64,000 nt of DNA from Pseudacidovorax sp. NFM-22 (lineage in GTDB: Bacteria > Pseudomonadota > Gammaproteobacteria > Burkholderiales > Burkholderiaceae_C): the NCBI RefSeq assembly GCF_021401245.1, contig NZ_JACBFY010000002.1:930001-994000 (forward strand), written 5' to 3'. Both the position numbers and the translations under genes were made by a program. This document shows positions 50,008 to 57,417 of this stretch, piece by piece (position 1 is the first letter of the stretch; the number at the start of each line of letters is the position of its first letter). The notes under the pieces are model-generated. The model was not told the origin of the DNA and made no database searches. It was given only the letters and a program-made list of their open reading frames with translations.

Positions 50008-50880
50008 GTGGAACTCGGCACCTTCCTCGTCCAATGCCTGAACTCGGTGCAGTACGGGCTGCTGCTGTTCCTGCTCGCCTCCGGGCTGACGCTGATCTTC
50101 GGGATCATGGGCGTCATCAACCTGGCGCATGGCAGCTTCTACATGATCGGCGCGTACATGGCCTTCTCGCTGGCGCCGGTGTTCGGCGACAGCTTCCTGC
50201 TGATGCTGGTGGCCGGCGTGGTGCTGGCGGCGGCGCTGGGCTATGCGCTGGAATGGGCCTTCTTCAGCTACCTCTACCAGCGCGACCACCTGCAGCAGGT
50301 GCTGATGACCTACGGCCTGATCCTGGTGTTCGAGGAACTGCGCTCCATCCTGGTCGGCAACGACGTGCACGGCGTGCCGCTGCCGGGCTGGCTGGCCGGC
50401 AGCTTCGCGCTGGGCGACGTGATGAGCTACCCCTGGTACCGCGTCTTCGCGTCGCTCGCCTGCATCGTGCTGGCCGTGGCCATGTACGCGGTGGTCAACC
50501 GCACCCGGCTGGGCATGATGATCCGCGCCGGCGCGAGCAACCGCGACATGGTGCGCGGCCTGGGCATCGACATCCGCAAGCTCTACCGCATCGTCTTCGC
50601 GGCCGGCGTGGCGCTGGCCGCCCTGGCCGGCATGATCGCGGCGCCCATGTCCTCGGTCTATCCCAACATGGGCGCCAGCGTGCTCATCATCTGCTTCGTG
50701 GTGGTGGTGATCGGCGGCATCGGCTCCATCACCGGTGCGCTCGTGGCCTCGCTGCTGGTGGGCTTCGTCGACACCTTCGGCAAGGTCTTCTTCGCCGAGC
50801 TGAGCGGCATCGGCATCTACCTTCTCATGGCCATCATCCTCATCTGGCGCCCCGAAGGCCTGATGGGCAAGCGCGCATGA
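50008..50880 (+). CDS. HAAT ABC transporter permease, LivH type
   Basis: A 290-residue membrane protein with about eight hydrophobic segments. The LivH hallmarks are LTLIFGIMGVINLAHGSFYMIGAY, FEELRSILVG and GRTR-like NRTRLGMMIRAGASNRDM. The GTG at 50008 (VELGTFLVQCLN) was chosen because it matches where LivH proteins begin. An in-frame ATG at 49954 would add 18 codons partly derived from repeat DNA. Its stop overlaps the next gene (ATGA). Confidence 0.88.
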   Translation: MELGTFLVQCLNSVQYGLLLFLLASGLTLIFGIMGVINLAHGSFYMIGAYMAFSLAPVFGDSFLLMLVAGVVLAAALGYALEWAFFSYLYQRDHLQQVLMTYGLILVFEELRSILVGNDVHGVPLPGWLAGSFALGDVMSYPWYRVFASLACIVLAVAMYAVVNRTRLGMMIRAGASNRDMVRGLGIDIRKLYRIVFAAGVALAALAGMIAAPMSSVYPNMGASVLIICFVVVVIGGIGSITGALVASLLVGFVDTFGKVFFAELSGIGIYLLMAIILIWRPEGLMGKRA

Positions 50881-51911
50881 ACACCACCACCTCTTCCGCG
50901 ATGACCCCGCCCGTGTCCTCCCCCACCCCAAACCGCACTGGCGGCCTGCCCCGCGGCGCGCTGCTGCCGCTGGGCGTGGCCGTGCTGCTGGCCGTCGCCG
51001 GGCCGCTGCTGGGCGGCTACGCGGCCGACCTGGTGGTGAAGGTGATGATCCTCGCCATCTTCGCGCTGAGCCTCGAACTGCTGGTGGGCATGACCGGGCT
51101 GGTGAGCCTGGGCCATGCGGCCTTCTACGGCATCGGCGCGTACATCACCGTGCTGGCCTCGGGCAAGGACGGCGGCAATCTGCTGGTGCTGCTGGTGCTC
51201 GCCATGGGCGGCGCCGCGCTCTATGCGCTGGTGGTGGGCGCGTTGAGCCTGCGCACGCGCGGCGTCTACTTCATCATGGTCACGCTGGCCTTCGCGCAGA
51301 TGGCCTTCTTCGTCTTCCACGACACGCCGGTGGGCGGCGGCAGCGACGGCATCTACCTCTACATCCGCCCGGCCATTGGCGTGCTGGACATGGAGAACCG
51401 CCTGGTGCTGTTCTACGTGGTTCTGGCCGCACTGGCGGGCACCTACGGCCTGCTGGCGCTGATCCGCCGCTCGCGCTTCGGCGCGGCACTCGCGGGCATC
51501 CGCGTGAGCGAGCAGCGCATGCGCGCGGTGGGCTTTCCCACCTACGCCTACAAGCTGGCGGCCTTCGTCATCGCGGGCGCGCTGGCCGGTCTGGCGGGCT
51601 TTCTGGTGGCGGCACGCGACGGCGTGGTCAACCCCGAGCTGATGGCCTGGCACAACTCGGGCGAGGTGCTGCTGATGATCATCCTGGGCGGCCTGGGCCA
51701 CCTGCGCGGCGCGGTGCTCGGCGCCGTGGCCTTCACGCTGCTCAAGGAAGTGCTCTCCACCCACGGCCTGGTGGGTCCGTTGGCCGACCACTGGCAGCTG
51801 AGCCTGGGTATCGTCATCATCGTCTTCGTGGCGCTGCTGCCCAAGGGCCTGATCGGCCTGCGCGAGCGGCTGTCGCCGATGGGCGCTGCCGCCAAGGGAG
51901 GTGCGCGATGA
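50877..51911 (+). CDS. HAAT ABC transporter permease, LivM type
   Basis: A 344-residue membrane protein with about ten hydrophobic segments. Key stretches: LVGMTGLVSLGHAAFYGIGAY, GVYFIMVTLAFAQM, and SRFGAALAGIRVSEQRMRAVGFPTYAYKL (the EAA-like coupling loop). The first 30 residues are Thr/Ser/Pro-rich and unusual in length. It overlaps both neighbours by four bases (ATGA), forming a tight livHMG unit. Confidence 0.9.
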   Translation: MNTTTSSAMTPPVSSPTPNRTGGLPRGALLPLGVAVLLAVAGPLLGGYAADLVVKVMILAIFALSLELLVGMTGLVSLGHAAFYGIGAYITVLASGKDGGNLLVLLVLAMGGAALYALVVGALSLRTRGVYFIMVTLAFAQMAFFVFHDTPVGGGSDGIYLYIRPAIGVLDMENRLVLFYVVLAALAGTYGLLALIRRSRFGAALAGIRVSEQRMRAVGFPTYAYKLAAFVIAGALAGLAGFLVAARDGVVNPELMAWHNSGEVLLMIILGGLGHLRGAVLGAVAFTLLKEVLSTHGLVGPLADHWQLSLGIVIIVFVALLPKGLIGLRERLSPMGAAAKGGAR

Positions 51912-52672
51912 CCGCCGTCGCATCGACCGCGGCCCTGCTCGGTGTGCAGGGCCTCACCCGCCGCTTCGGCGGCCTGGTGGCCGTGAGCGAGGTGTCGCTC
52001 GACCTGCACGTGGGCGAGGTGCATGCGGTGATCGGCACAAACGGTGCCGGCAAGTCCACGCTGATCAACATGCTCTCGGGCGAGATCGAGGCCTCGGCCG
52101 GGCGCATCACCCTCGATGGCCGCGACATCACCGCCCTGCCCCAGCCGCGCCGCGCGTTGGGCGGCGTGGGCCGCAGCTACCAGCGCACCACCATCTTCGG
52201 CGAGTTCACCGTGCTGGAGAACTGCCGCCTGGCCGCGCAGGCCACGACGCCGCGCGCCTGGGCCTTCTGGGAATCCTCGGCCCGTTGCCAGGCCAGCAAC
52301 GCCGCCGCGCACGAGGCGCTGGAGGCCGCGGGCCTGGCCACGGAGGCGCACCGCATCGCCGGCACGCTGAGCCACGGTGCCAAGCGCCAGCTCGAGGTGG
52401 CGATGTGCCTGGCCACGCGCCCGCGCGTGCTGCTGCTGGACGAGCCGCTGGCCGGCATGGGCGCCGAGGAGACCGACCGGATGCTGTCACTGCTGCAGCG
52501 GCTCAAGACGCGCCACGCCATCCTGCTGGTGGAGCACGACATGGACGCCGTCTTCCGCGTGGCCGACCGCATCACGGTGATGGTCAACGGCGCCGTCATC
52601 GCCACCGGCACGCCCGAGGCCATCCGCACCAATCCCGATGTGCGCGCCGCCTATCTTGGCGACGAGCATTGA
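51908..52672 (+). CDS. HAAT ABC transporter ATP-binding protein, LivG type
   Basis: A 254-residue ATPase: Walker A GTNGAGKST, the LivG-typical GVGRSYQRTTIFGEFTVLEN, signature LSHGAKRQLEVAMCLA (a LSHG form of LSGG), Walker B VLLLDEPLAGMG and H-loop LVEHDMDAVF. It works with the LivF-like ATPase 16 bases downstream. It is coupled to the permease gene by an ATGA overlap. Confidence 0.92.
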   Translation: MTAVASTAALLGVQGLTRRFGGLVAVSEVSLDLHVGEVHAVIGTNGAGKSTLINMLSGEIEASAGRITLDGRDITALPQPRRALGGVGRSYQRTTIFGEFTVLENCRLAAQATTPRAWAFWESSARCQASNAAAHEALEAAGLATEAHRIAGTLSHGAKRQLEVAMCLATRPRVLLLDEPLAGMGAEETDRMLSLLQRLKTRHAILLVEHDMDAVFRVADRITVMVNGAVIATGTPEAIRTNPDVRAAYLGDEH

Positions 52673-52688
52673 AGAGAAGCCGCTTCCC

Positions 52689-53390
52689 ATGCTCTCCATC
52701 CGCGACCTCAACACCTACTACGGCGACAGCCACATCCTGCGCGGCGTCGATGCGCAGGTGCCCGCCGCCTGCGCCGTGGGCCTGCTCGGCCGCAACGGCA
52801 TGGGCAAGACCACCCTGATCCGCAGCCTGATGGGCTATGTGCGCCCCGCCTCCGGCCAGGTGCTGGCCGACGGCCGCGACGTGACCGGCTGGGCGCCCGA
52901 GAAGATGGCGCGGCTGGGCATCGGCTACGTGCCCGAAGGCCGCGGCATCTTCCCCAACCTGTCGGTGCGCGAGAACCTGGTGATGGCCGCGCGGCCCGGC
53001 ATCGACGGCAGCCGCGCCTGGACCTTCGAGCGGGTGATGGCCACCTTTCCCCGCCTGTCGGAGCGGCTGTCGCACGGCGGCCAGCAGTTGTCGGGCGGCG
53101 AGCAGCAGATGCTCTCCATCGGCCGCGCGCTGATGACCAACCCGCGCCTCATGATCCTGGACGAGGCCACCGAGGGCCTGGCGCCGCTGATCGTGGCCGA
53201 GATCTGGCGCGTGATCGCCGAGATCCGCGCCAGCGGCATCGCCACGCTGATCGTGGACCGCGACTGGCACAAGGTGCTGCACCACACCGACCAGGCCGTG
53301 GTGATGGAAAAGGGCCGCATCGTGCTGGCCGGCGCCTCGGCCGAGCTGCTGGCCCAGCCGGACGCGCTGGCGCAGCGGCTGGGCGTGTAG
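52689..53390 (+). CDS. HAAT ABC transporter ATP-binding protein, LivF type
   Basis: A 233-residue ATPase: NTYYGDSHILRGV at the start, Walker A GRNGMGKTT, YVPEGRGIFPNLSVRENL (the LivF form of the Q-loop region), signature LSGGEQQMLSIGRAL, Walker B LMILDEATEGLAP. The H-loop reads LIVDRDW, with Asp-Arg-Asp where His is usual, a substitution I know from this aromatic-acid subgroup. It ends the box-linked transporter; the Crp-like gene converges on it. Confidence 0.92.
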   Translation: MLSIRDLNTYYGDSHILRGVDAQVPAACAVGLLGRNGMGKTTLIRSLMGYVRPASGQVLADGRDVTGWAPEKMARLGIGYVPEGRGIFPNLSVRENLVMAARPGIDGSRAWTFERVMATFPRLSERLSHGGQQLSGGEQQMLSIGRALMTNPRLMILDEATEGLAPLIVAEIWRVIAEIRASGIATLIVDRDWHKVLHHTDQAVVMEKGRIVLAGASAELLAQPDALAQRLGV

Positions 53391-53408
53391 CGCGCCGCCC
53401 GTCCCCGC

Positions 53409-54182
53409 TCAGGCGCCAGGCACCCGGGCACGCAGCCCGGCGAGGTCGACCACGGTGATGCCGCCGTATTCCAGCTCGACCAGCCCGTCGGCCGCCAGCC
53501 GCTTGAGCGCCGCGTTGCAGCGCTGGCGCGACACGCCCGACAGGTGGGCGATCTCCTCCTGCGTGACCTGCAGGTGCGGATCGCTGCCCGGATGCAGCCA
53601 CGGATGGAACAGCCCCACCAGCGCACGCGCCACGTTGCTGTCGGTGTCCAGCAGGTGGTGGGCGGCGAAGTTGCCCAGGAACCAGTGCATGCGCTCGTTG
53701 ATCTGCCGCAGCAGGTAGTCGGCAAAGCCGGGCTCGTGGCTGCGCAGCCAGTCGAAGACCTCGGCCGGCATCAGCGCCACGCGGCTGTCGCGCAGCGCGA
53801 TCACGTCCGCCGTGCGGGCCGCGCCGCGCAGCACCGTGCCCTCGCCGAACCAGCTGCCCACCGACAGCCCGCCCAGCGTGACGGAGCGGCCATCGGCACT
53901 GCCCACCGACCACTTCAGCAGGCCTTCGATGGCGCCGTACCAGTGCAGGGGCGCATCGCCCATGCGGCACAGCGCCGCGCCTGCAGGCACCTCGGCCTCG
54001 CGCATCCGCTCGCGCACATGCGCGCGCGTCGCCTCGGGCAATGCCGGGTACCAGGCGCTGTGGGCCAGCAGGTCGTCGAGGCTTCTGCGCAGGGGCGCGG
54101 GATGGTGGCGGATGGTGGTCTCCTGGAAATCGATGGCGCCCGCCGTGGCACGACGCGAGGCCGGTACTAACCCCGAGCGCAA
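53409..54182 (-). CDS. Crp/Fnr-family transcriptional regulator
   Basis: A 230-260-residue regulator: cyclic-nucleotide-binding-type barrel (LCRMGDAPLHWYGAIEGLLKW, GSWFGEGTVL) and a C-terminal winged HTH (VTQEEIAHLSGVSRQRCNAALKRLAADGLV). No Fnr-type Cys cluster is visible, so it probably senses a ligand. The 5' end is unclear: no ATG is in frame. A TTG at 54182 is used here. A strong SD (AGGAGA) precedes an ATC codon at 54113, where ATG would be expected. It is divergent from the BKACE gene and likely controls that cluster. Confidence 0.8.
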   Translation of the reverse strand: MRSGLVPASRRATAGAIDFQETTIRHHPAPLRRSLDDLLAHSAWYPALPEATRAHVRERMREAEVPAGAALCRMGDAPLHWYGAIEGLLKWSVGSADGRSVTLGGLSVGSWFGEGTVLRGAARTADVIALRDSRVALMPAEVFDWLRSHEPGFADYLLRQINERMHWFLGNFAAHHLLDTDSNVARALVGLFHPWLHPGSDPHLQVTQEEIAHLSGVSRQRCNAALKRLAADGLVELEYGGITVVDLAGLRARVPGA

Positions 54183-54260
54183 ATGTCATCGCAACGACTG
54201 AGTGCGCGGGGCCCCAAAAAAATAATAGCCGCGCCTACCACGAATACATCAGGAGACACG

Positions 54261-55202
54261 ATGAGCAAGCGCAAGGTCATCGTCACCATCGCCCCCACAG
54301 GCGGCATGGCCCACAAGTCGCAGAACCCGCATCTGCCCACGCAACCCGACGAGATCGCCGCCGACGTGCTGCGCTGCTGGAACGCCGGTGCCAGCGTGGT
54401 CGCGATCCATGCGCGGCGCCCCGACGACGGCGCTACCTGCAACCCGGCCATCTACCGCGACATCAACCGGCGCATCCGCGACGCAGGCTGCGACATCGTG
54501 CTGAACAACTCCACCGGCGGCGGCGTGCATGGCGACATGATCCGCCCGCTGCCCGGCGACCGCTGGGAGATCGCCTGGGAGGAGCGCATCAAGGGCATGG
54601 ACGCCGGCGCCGAGATGTGCACGCTGGACGCCACCACGCTCAACCTGAGCTTCGGCGGCCGGGAGATCCTGATGGACACGCCACTGTCCAAAGGGCGCGA
54701 ACTGGCCGCGGGCATGAAGGCGCGCGGCATCAAGCCCGAGTGGGAGGTCTTCGCGCACACGCACATCCTGCAGGACGTGACCACGCTGATCGAGGAAGGC
54801 CACGACGACGCGCCGCACTTCATCAACCTGGTGATGAACGTGCACCGCAACTTCCAGAACGCGATGCCCTTCTCGCCGCGCTACCTGCAGCAGATGGTGG
54901 ACGTGCTGCCGCGCAACAGCCTCTTCTGCGTCAGCGGCATCGGCCCCTCGCAGCTGGAGGCCAACGTGGCCGCGTTGCTGCTGGGCGGCCATGCCCGGGT
55001 GGGCCTGGAAGACAACCTCTACTACCGCCAGGGCGAGCTGGCCACCAACGTGCAGCTCACCGAGCGCATCGTGCGGCTGATCCGCGAACTGGACATGGAG
55101 CCGGCCACGCCCGACGAGGCGCGCCAGCTCATGGGCCTGCCGCGCACCGGCACGCCCCGGCCCGCGTTCGCGCCGGCCGCGCTGGCCGACGCCGCTGCCT
55201 GA
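54261..55202 (+). CDS. Beta-keto acid cleavage enzyme (BKACE, DUF849) with altered HxH motif
   Basis: A 313-residue TIM-barrel enzyme. BKACEs use acetyl-CoA to split a beta-keto acid into acetoacetate and a new acyl-CoA. Conserved parts: VTIAPTGGMAHKS, NAGASVVAIHARRPDDG, IVLNNSTGGG, WEVFAHTHI, and GGHARVGLEDNLYY (metal Glu, residue 250). The usual metal-binding HxH plus Arg-Asp after it reads A48-I-H50-A-R-R here, so the first His is Ala. Gly-rich substrate loop and lengths are otherwise normal. The SD is AGGAGACACG. It is first in a cluster with a 3-hydroxyacid dehydrogenase and an acyl-CoA ligase. Confidence 0.86.
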   Translation: MSKRKVIVTIAPTGGMAHKSQNPHLPTQPDEIAADVLRCWNAGASVVAIHARRPDDGATCNPAIYRDINRRIRDAGCDIVLNNSTGGGVHGDMIRPLPGDRWEIAWEERIKGMDAGAEMCTLDATTLNLSFGGREILMDTPLSKGRELAAGMKARGIKPEWEVFAHTHILQDVTTLIEEGHDDAPHFINLVMNVHRNFQNAMPFSPRYLQQMVDVLPRNSLFCVSGIGPSQLEANVAALLLGGHARVGLEDNLYYRQGELATNVQLTERIVRLIRELDMEPATPDEARQLMGLPRTGTPRPAFAPAALADAAA

Positions 55203-55232
55203 TTCCGAGACCCCACAACGAGGAGACACCCG

Positions 55233-56441
55233 ATGACCTTGACCCCCGCCCTGCTGGCCGCGGCGGCCGCGCTCGCCTGCGCGACCGGCGCCTCGGCCCA
55301 GATCTCGGACGACACCGTCCGCATCGGCTTCATCAGCGACATGTCCGGCGTGTACCGCGACTACGACGGCCCGGCCGGGGCCGAGGCCATCCGCATGGCG
55401 ATCGCCGACATGGGCGGCAGCATCGCGGGCAAGAAGATCGAGCTGCTCACGGCCGACCACCAGAACAAGTCCGACATCGCCGCCGCCAAGGCCCGCGAAT
55501 GGTTCGACGTGGACAAGGTGGACATGCTCATCGGCGGCGTGAACTCCGGTGCCGCCATCGCCATGGCCGGCGTGGCCCGCGACAAGAAGAAGCCCTACTT
55601 CGTCGTCGGCTCCGGCGCCTCGGGCCTGACCAACGAGCACTGCTCGCCCTTCACCGTCATGTATGCCTACGACACCGTGGCCATGGCCCGCGGCACCGCC
55701 AGCGCCGTGGTCAAGGGGGGCGGCAAGCGCTGGTTCTTCGTCACGGCCGACTATGCCTTCGGCAACGCGCTGCAGGCCGATGCGAGCAAGGTGGTGGAGG
55801 CCGGTGGCGGCACCGTGGCCGGCGCGGTCAAGCATCCGCTGGGCGCGAGCGACTTCTCCTCGTACATGCTGCAGGCCACCAGCGCCAAGCCCGACGTGCT
55901 GGCCCTGGCCAACGCGGGTGGCGACACGGTCAACGCCATCAAGTCCGCGGCCGAGTTCGGCCTGGCGCAGAAGATGAAGCTGGCCGGCATGATCATCACC
56001 ATCCAGGACGTGCACGCGCTGGGCCTGAAGACCGCGCAGGGCATGTTCCTGACCGACAGCTGGTACTGGAACCAGAGCCCCGAATCGCGGGCCTGGGCGC
56101 GGCGCTTCTTCGACCGGCACAAGCGCATGCCCACCTCCTTCCATGCCGGCGACTATTCCGCCGCGCTGCAGTACTTCAAGGCCGTGCAGGCGGCCGGCAG
56201 CGACGACGGCGAGAAGGTGATGGCGCAGCTGAAGAAGACGAAGTTCGACGACATGTTCGTGCAGGGCGGCTGGCTGCGCGACGACGGGCTGATGGTGCAC
56301 GACATGCACCTGATGCAGGTGAAGACGCCCGCGGAATCGAAGGAGCCCTGGGACTACTACAAGGTGGTCGAGGCCATCCGCGGCGAGGCCGCCTGGACCA
56401 CGCGCGCCGAAAGCCGCTGCGCACGCTGGAAGGCCTCATGA
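55233..56441 (+). CDS. HAAT-type ABC substrate-binding protein (orphan)
   Basis: A 402-residue periplasmic protein with Sec signal (MTLTPALLAAAAALACATGASA) and LivK-type fold: VRIGFISDMSGVYRDYDGPAG, DMLIGGVNSGAAIAMA, WFFVTADYAFGNALQADA, FHAGDYSAALQYFKAVQAAG. It belongs to a subgroup linked to aromatic or amino-acid-like ligands. No permease or ATPase genes accompany it; the closest set is the box-linked livHMGF at 50-53 kb. It ends in an ATGA overlap with the dehydrogenase gene, tying it to that metabolism. Confidence 0.88.
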   Translation: MTLTPALLAAAAALACATGASAQISDDTVRIGFISDMSGVYRDYDGPAGAEAIRMAIADMGGSIAGKKIELLTADHQNKSDIAAAKAREWFDVDKVDMLIGGVNSGAAIAMAGVARDKKKPYFVVGSGASGLTNEHCSPFTVMYAYDTVAMARGTASAVVKGGGKRWFFVTADYAFGNALQADASKVVEAGGGTVAGAVKHPLGASDFSSYMLQATSAKPDVLALANAGGDTVNAIKSAAEFGLAQKMKLAGMIITIQDVHALGLKTAQGMFLTDSWYWNQSPESRAWARRFFDRHKRMPTSFHAGDYSAALQYFKAVQAAGSDDGEKVMAQLKKTKFDDMFVQGGWLRDDGLMVHDMHLMQVKTPAESKEPWDYYKVVEAIRGEAAWTTRAESRCARWKAS

Positions 56442-57385
56442 GCAGGCCACCGGACGTGCGCCGTGTCGGCATCGTCGGCACCGGCGTGATCGGCGCCAGC
56501 TGGGCCGCCTTCTTCCTGGCGCGCGGGCTGGACGTGTCGGCCACCGACCCCGCGGCCGGTGCCGAGGATCGGCTGCGCGCGGCGGTCGACCGTCACTGGC
56601 CGACGCTGCAGCGCATGGGCCTGGCCGAGGGCGCGTCACCCACCCGGCTGCGCTTCGACGCCTCGCTGGAGCGGGCGCTGGAGGGCTGCGACTTCGTGCA
56701 GGAGAGCGGCCCCGAGCGCGCCGACTTCAAGGCCGAGCTCTATGCCCGCATGGACGCCGCCACGCCGCCGCAGGTGCTGCTGGCCAGCAGCAGCTCGGGC
56801 CTGCCGGTCAGCGGCATGCAGGTGCGCTGCGATGCGCCCCAGCGTGTGGTGCTGGGCCATCCCTTCAACCCGCCGCACCTGATCCCGCTGGTGGAGGTGG
56901 GCGGCGGCGAGGCGACGGCGCCCGAGGCCATCGAACGGGCCATGGCCTTCTATGCGGCGCTGGGAAAGCGGCCCATCCACGTGCGGCGCGAGGTGCTGGG
57001 CCACATCGCCAACCGGCTGCAGGCGGCGCTGTGGCGCGAGGCCTTCCACCTCGTCGACCAGGGCGTGGCCAGCGTGGCCGACATCGACGTCGCCATCGCG
57101 CATGGCCCGGGCCTGCGCTGGGCGGTGATGGGCCCCTTCATGAACCTGCACCTGTCGGGCGGCGAAGGCGGCATGGCGCATCTGCTGGAACACCTGGGCG
57201 GACCCATCGAAAGCTGGTGGCGCGACCTGGGCCAGCCCGCCATGACGCCCGCGCTGAAGGCCCGCGTGGTGCAGGGCGTGGCCGAGGCCCGCGGCGACCG
57301 CCGCGAAGCGGCGATGGCCCGCAGCCGCGACGACCTGCTGATCGACCTGATGCGCGCCAAGGCCGGGGACGGCACCCTGCCGTGA
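56438..57385 (+). CDS. 3-hydroxyacid (carnitine-like) dehydrogenase, 3-hydroxyacyl-CoA dehydrogenase superfamily
   Basis: A 315-residue NAD-dependent enzyme: Rossmann motif GIVGTGVIGASWAAFF, SSSSGLPVSGMQ (catalytic Ser region), LGHPFNPPHLIPLVEVGGG (catalytic His), and C-terminal GHIANRLQAALWREAFHLVDQGVAS with AHGPGLRWAVMGPF. This is closer to L-carnitine 3-dehydrogenase and lambda-crystallin-type enzymes than to fatty-acid FadB. It would make a free beta-keto acid, the substrate type of the BKACE two genes upstream. The start overlaps the binding-protein stop (ATGA). Confidence 0.85.
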   Translation: MSRPPDVRRVGIVGTGVIGASWAAFFLARGLDVSATDPAAGAEDRLRAAVDRHWPTLQRMGLAEGASPTRLRFDASLERALEGCDFVQESGPERADFKAELYARMDAATPPQVLLASSSSGLPVSGMQVRCDAPQRVVLGHPFNPPHLIPLVEVGGGEATAPEAIERAMAFYAALGKRPIHVRREVLGHIANRLQAALWREAFHLVDQGVASVADIDVAIAHGPGLRWAVMGPFMNLHLSGGEGGMAHLLEHLGGPIESWWRDLGQPAMTPALKARVVQGVAEARGDRREAAMARSRDDLLIDLMRAKAGDGTLP

Positions 57386-57417
57386 CCGCACGTCCTGCCC
57401 GCTTTCGAGAGACGCCC

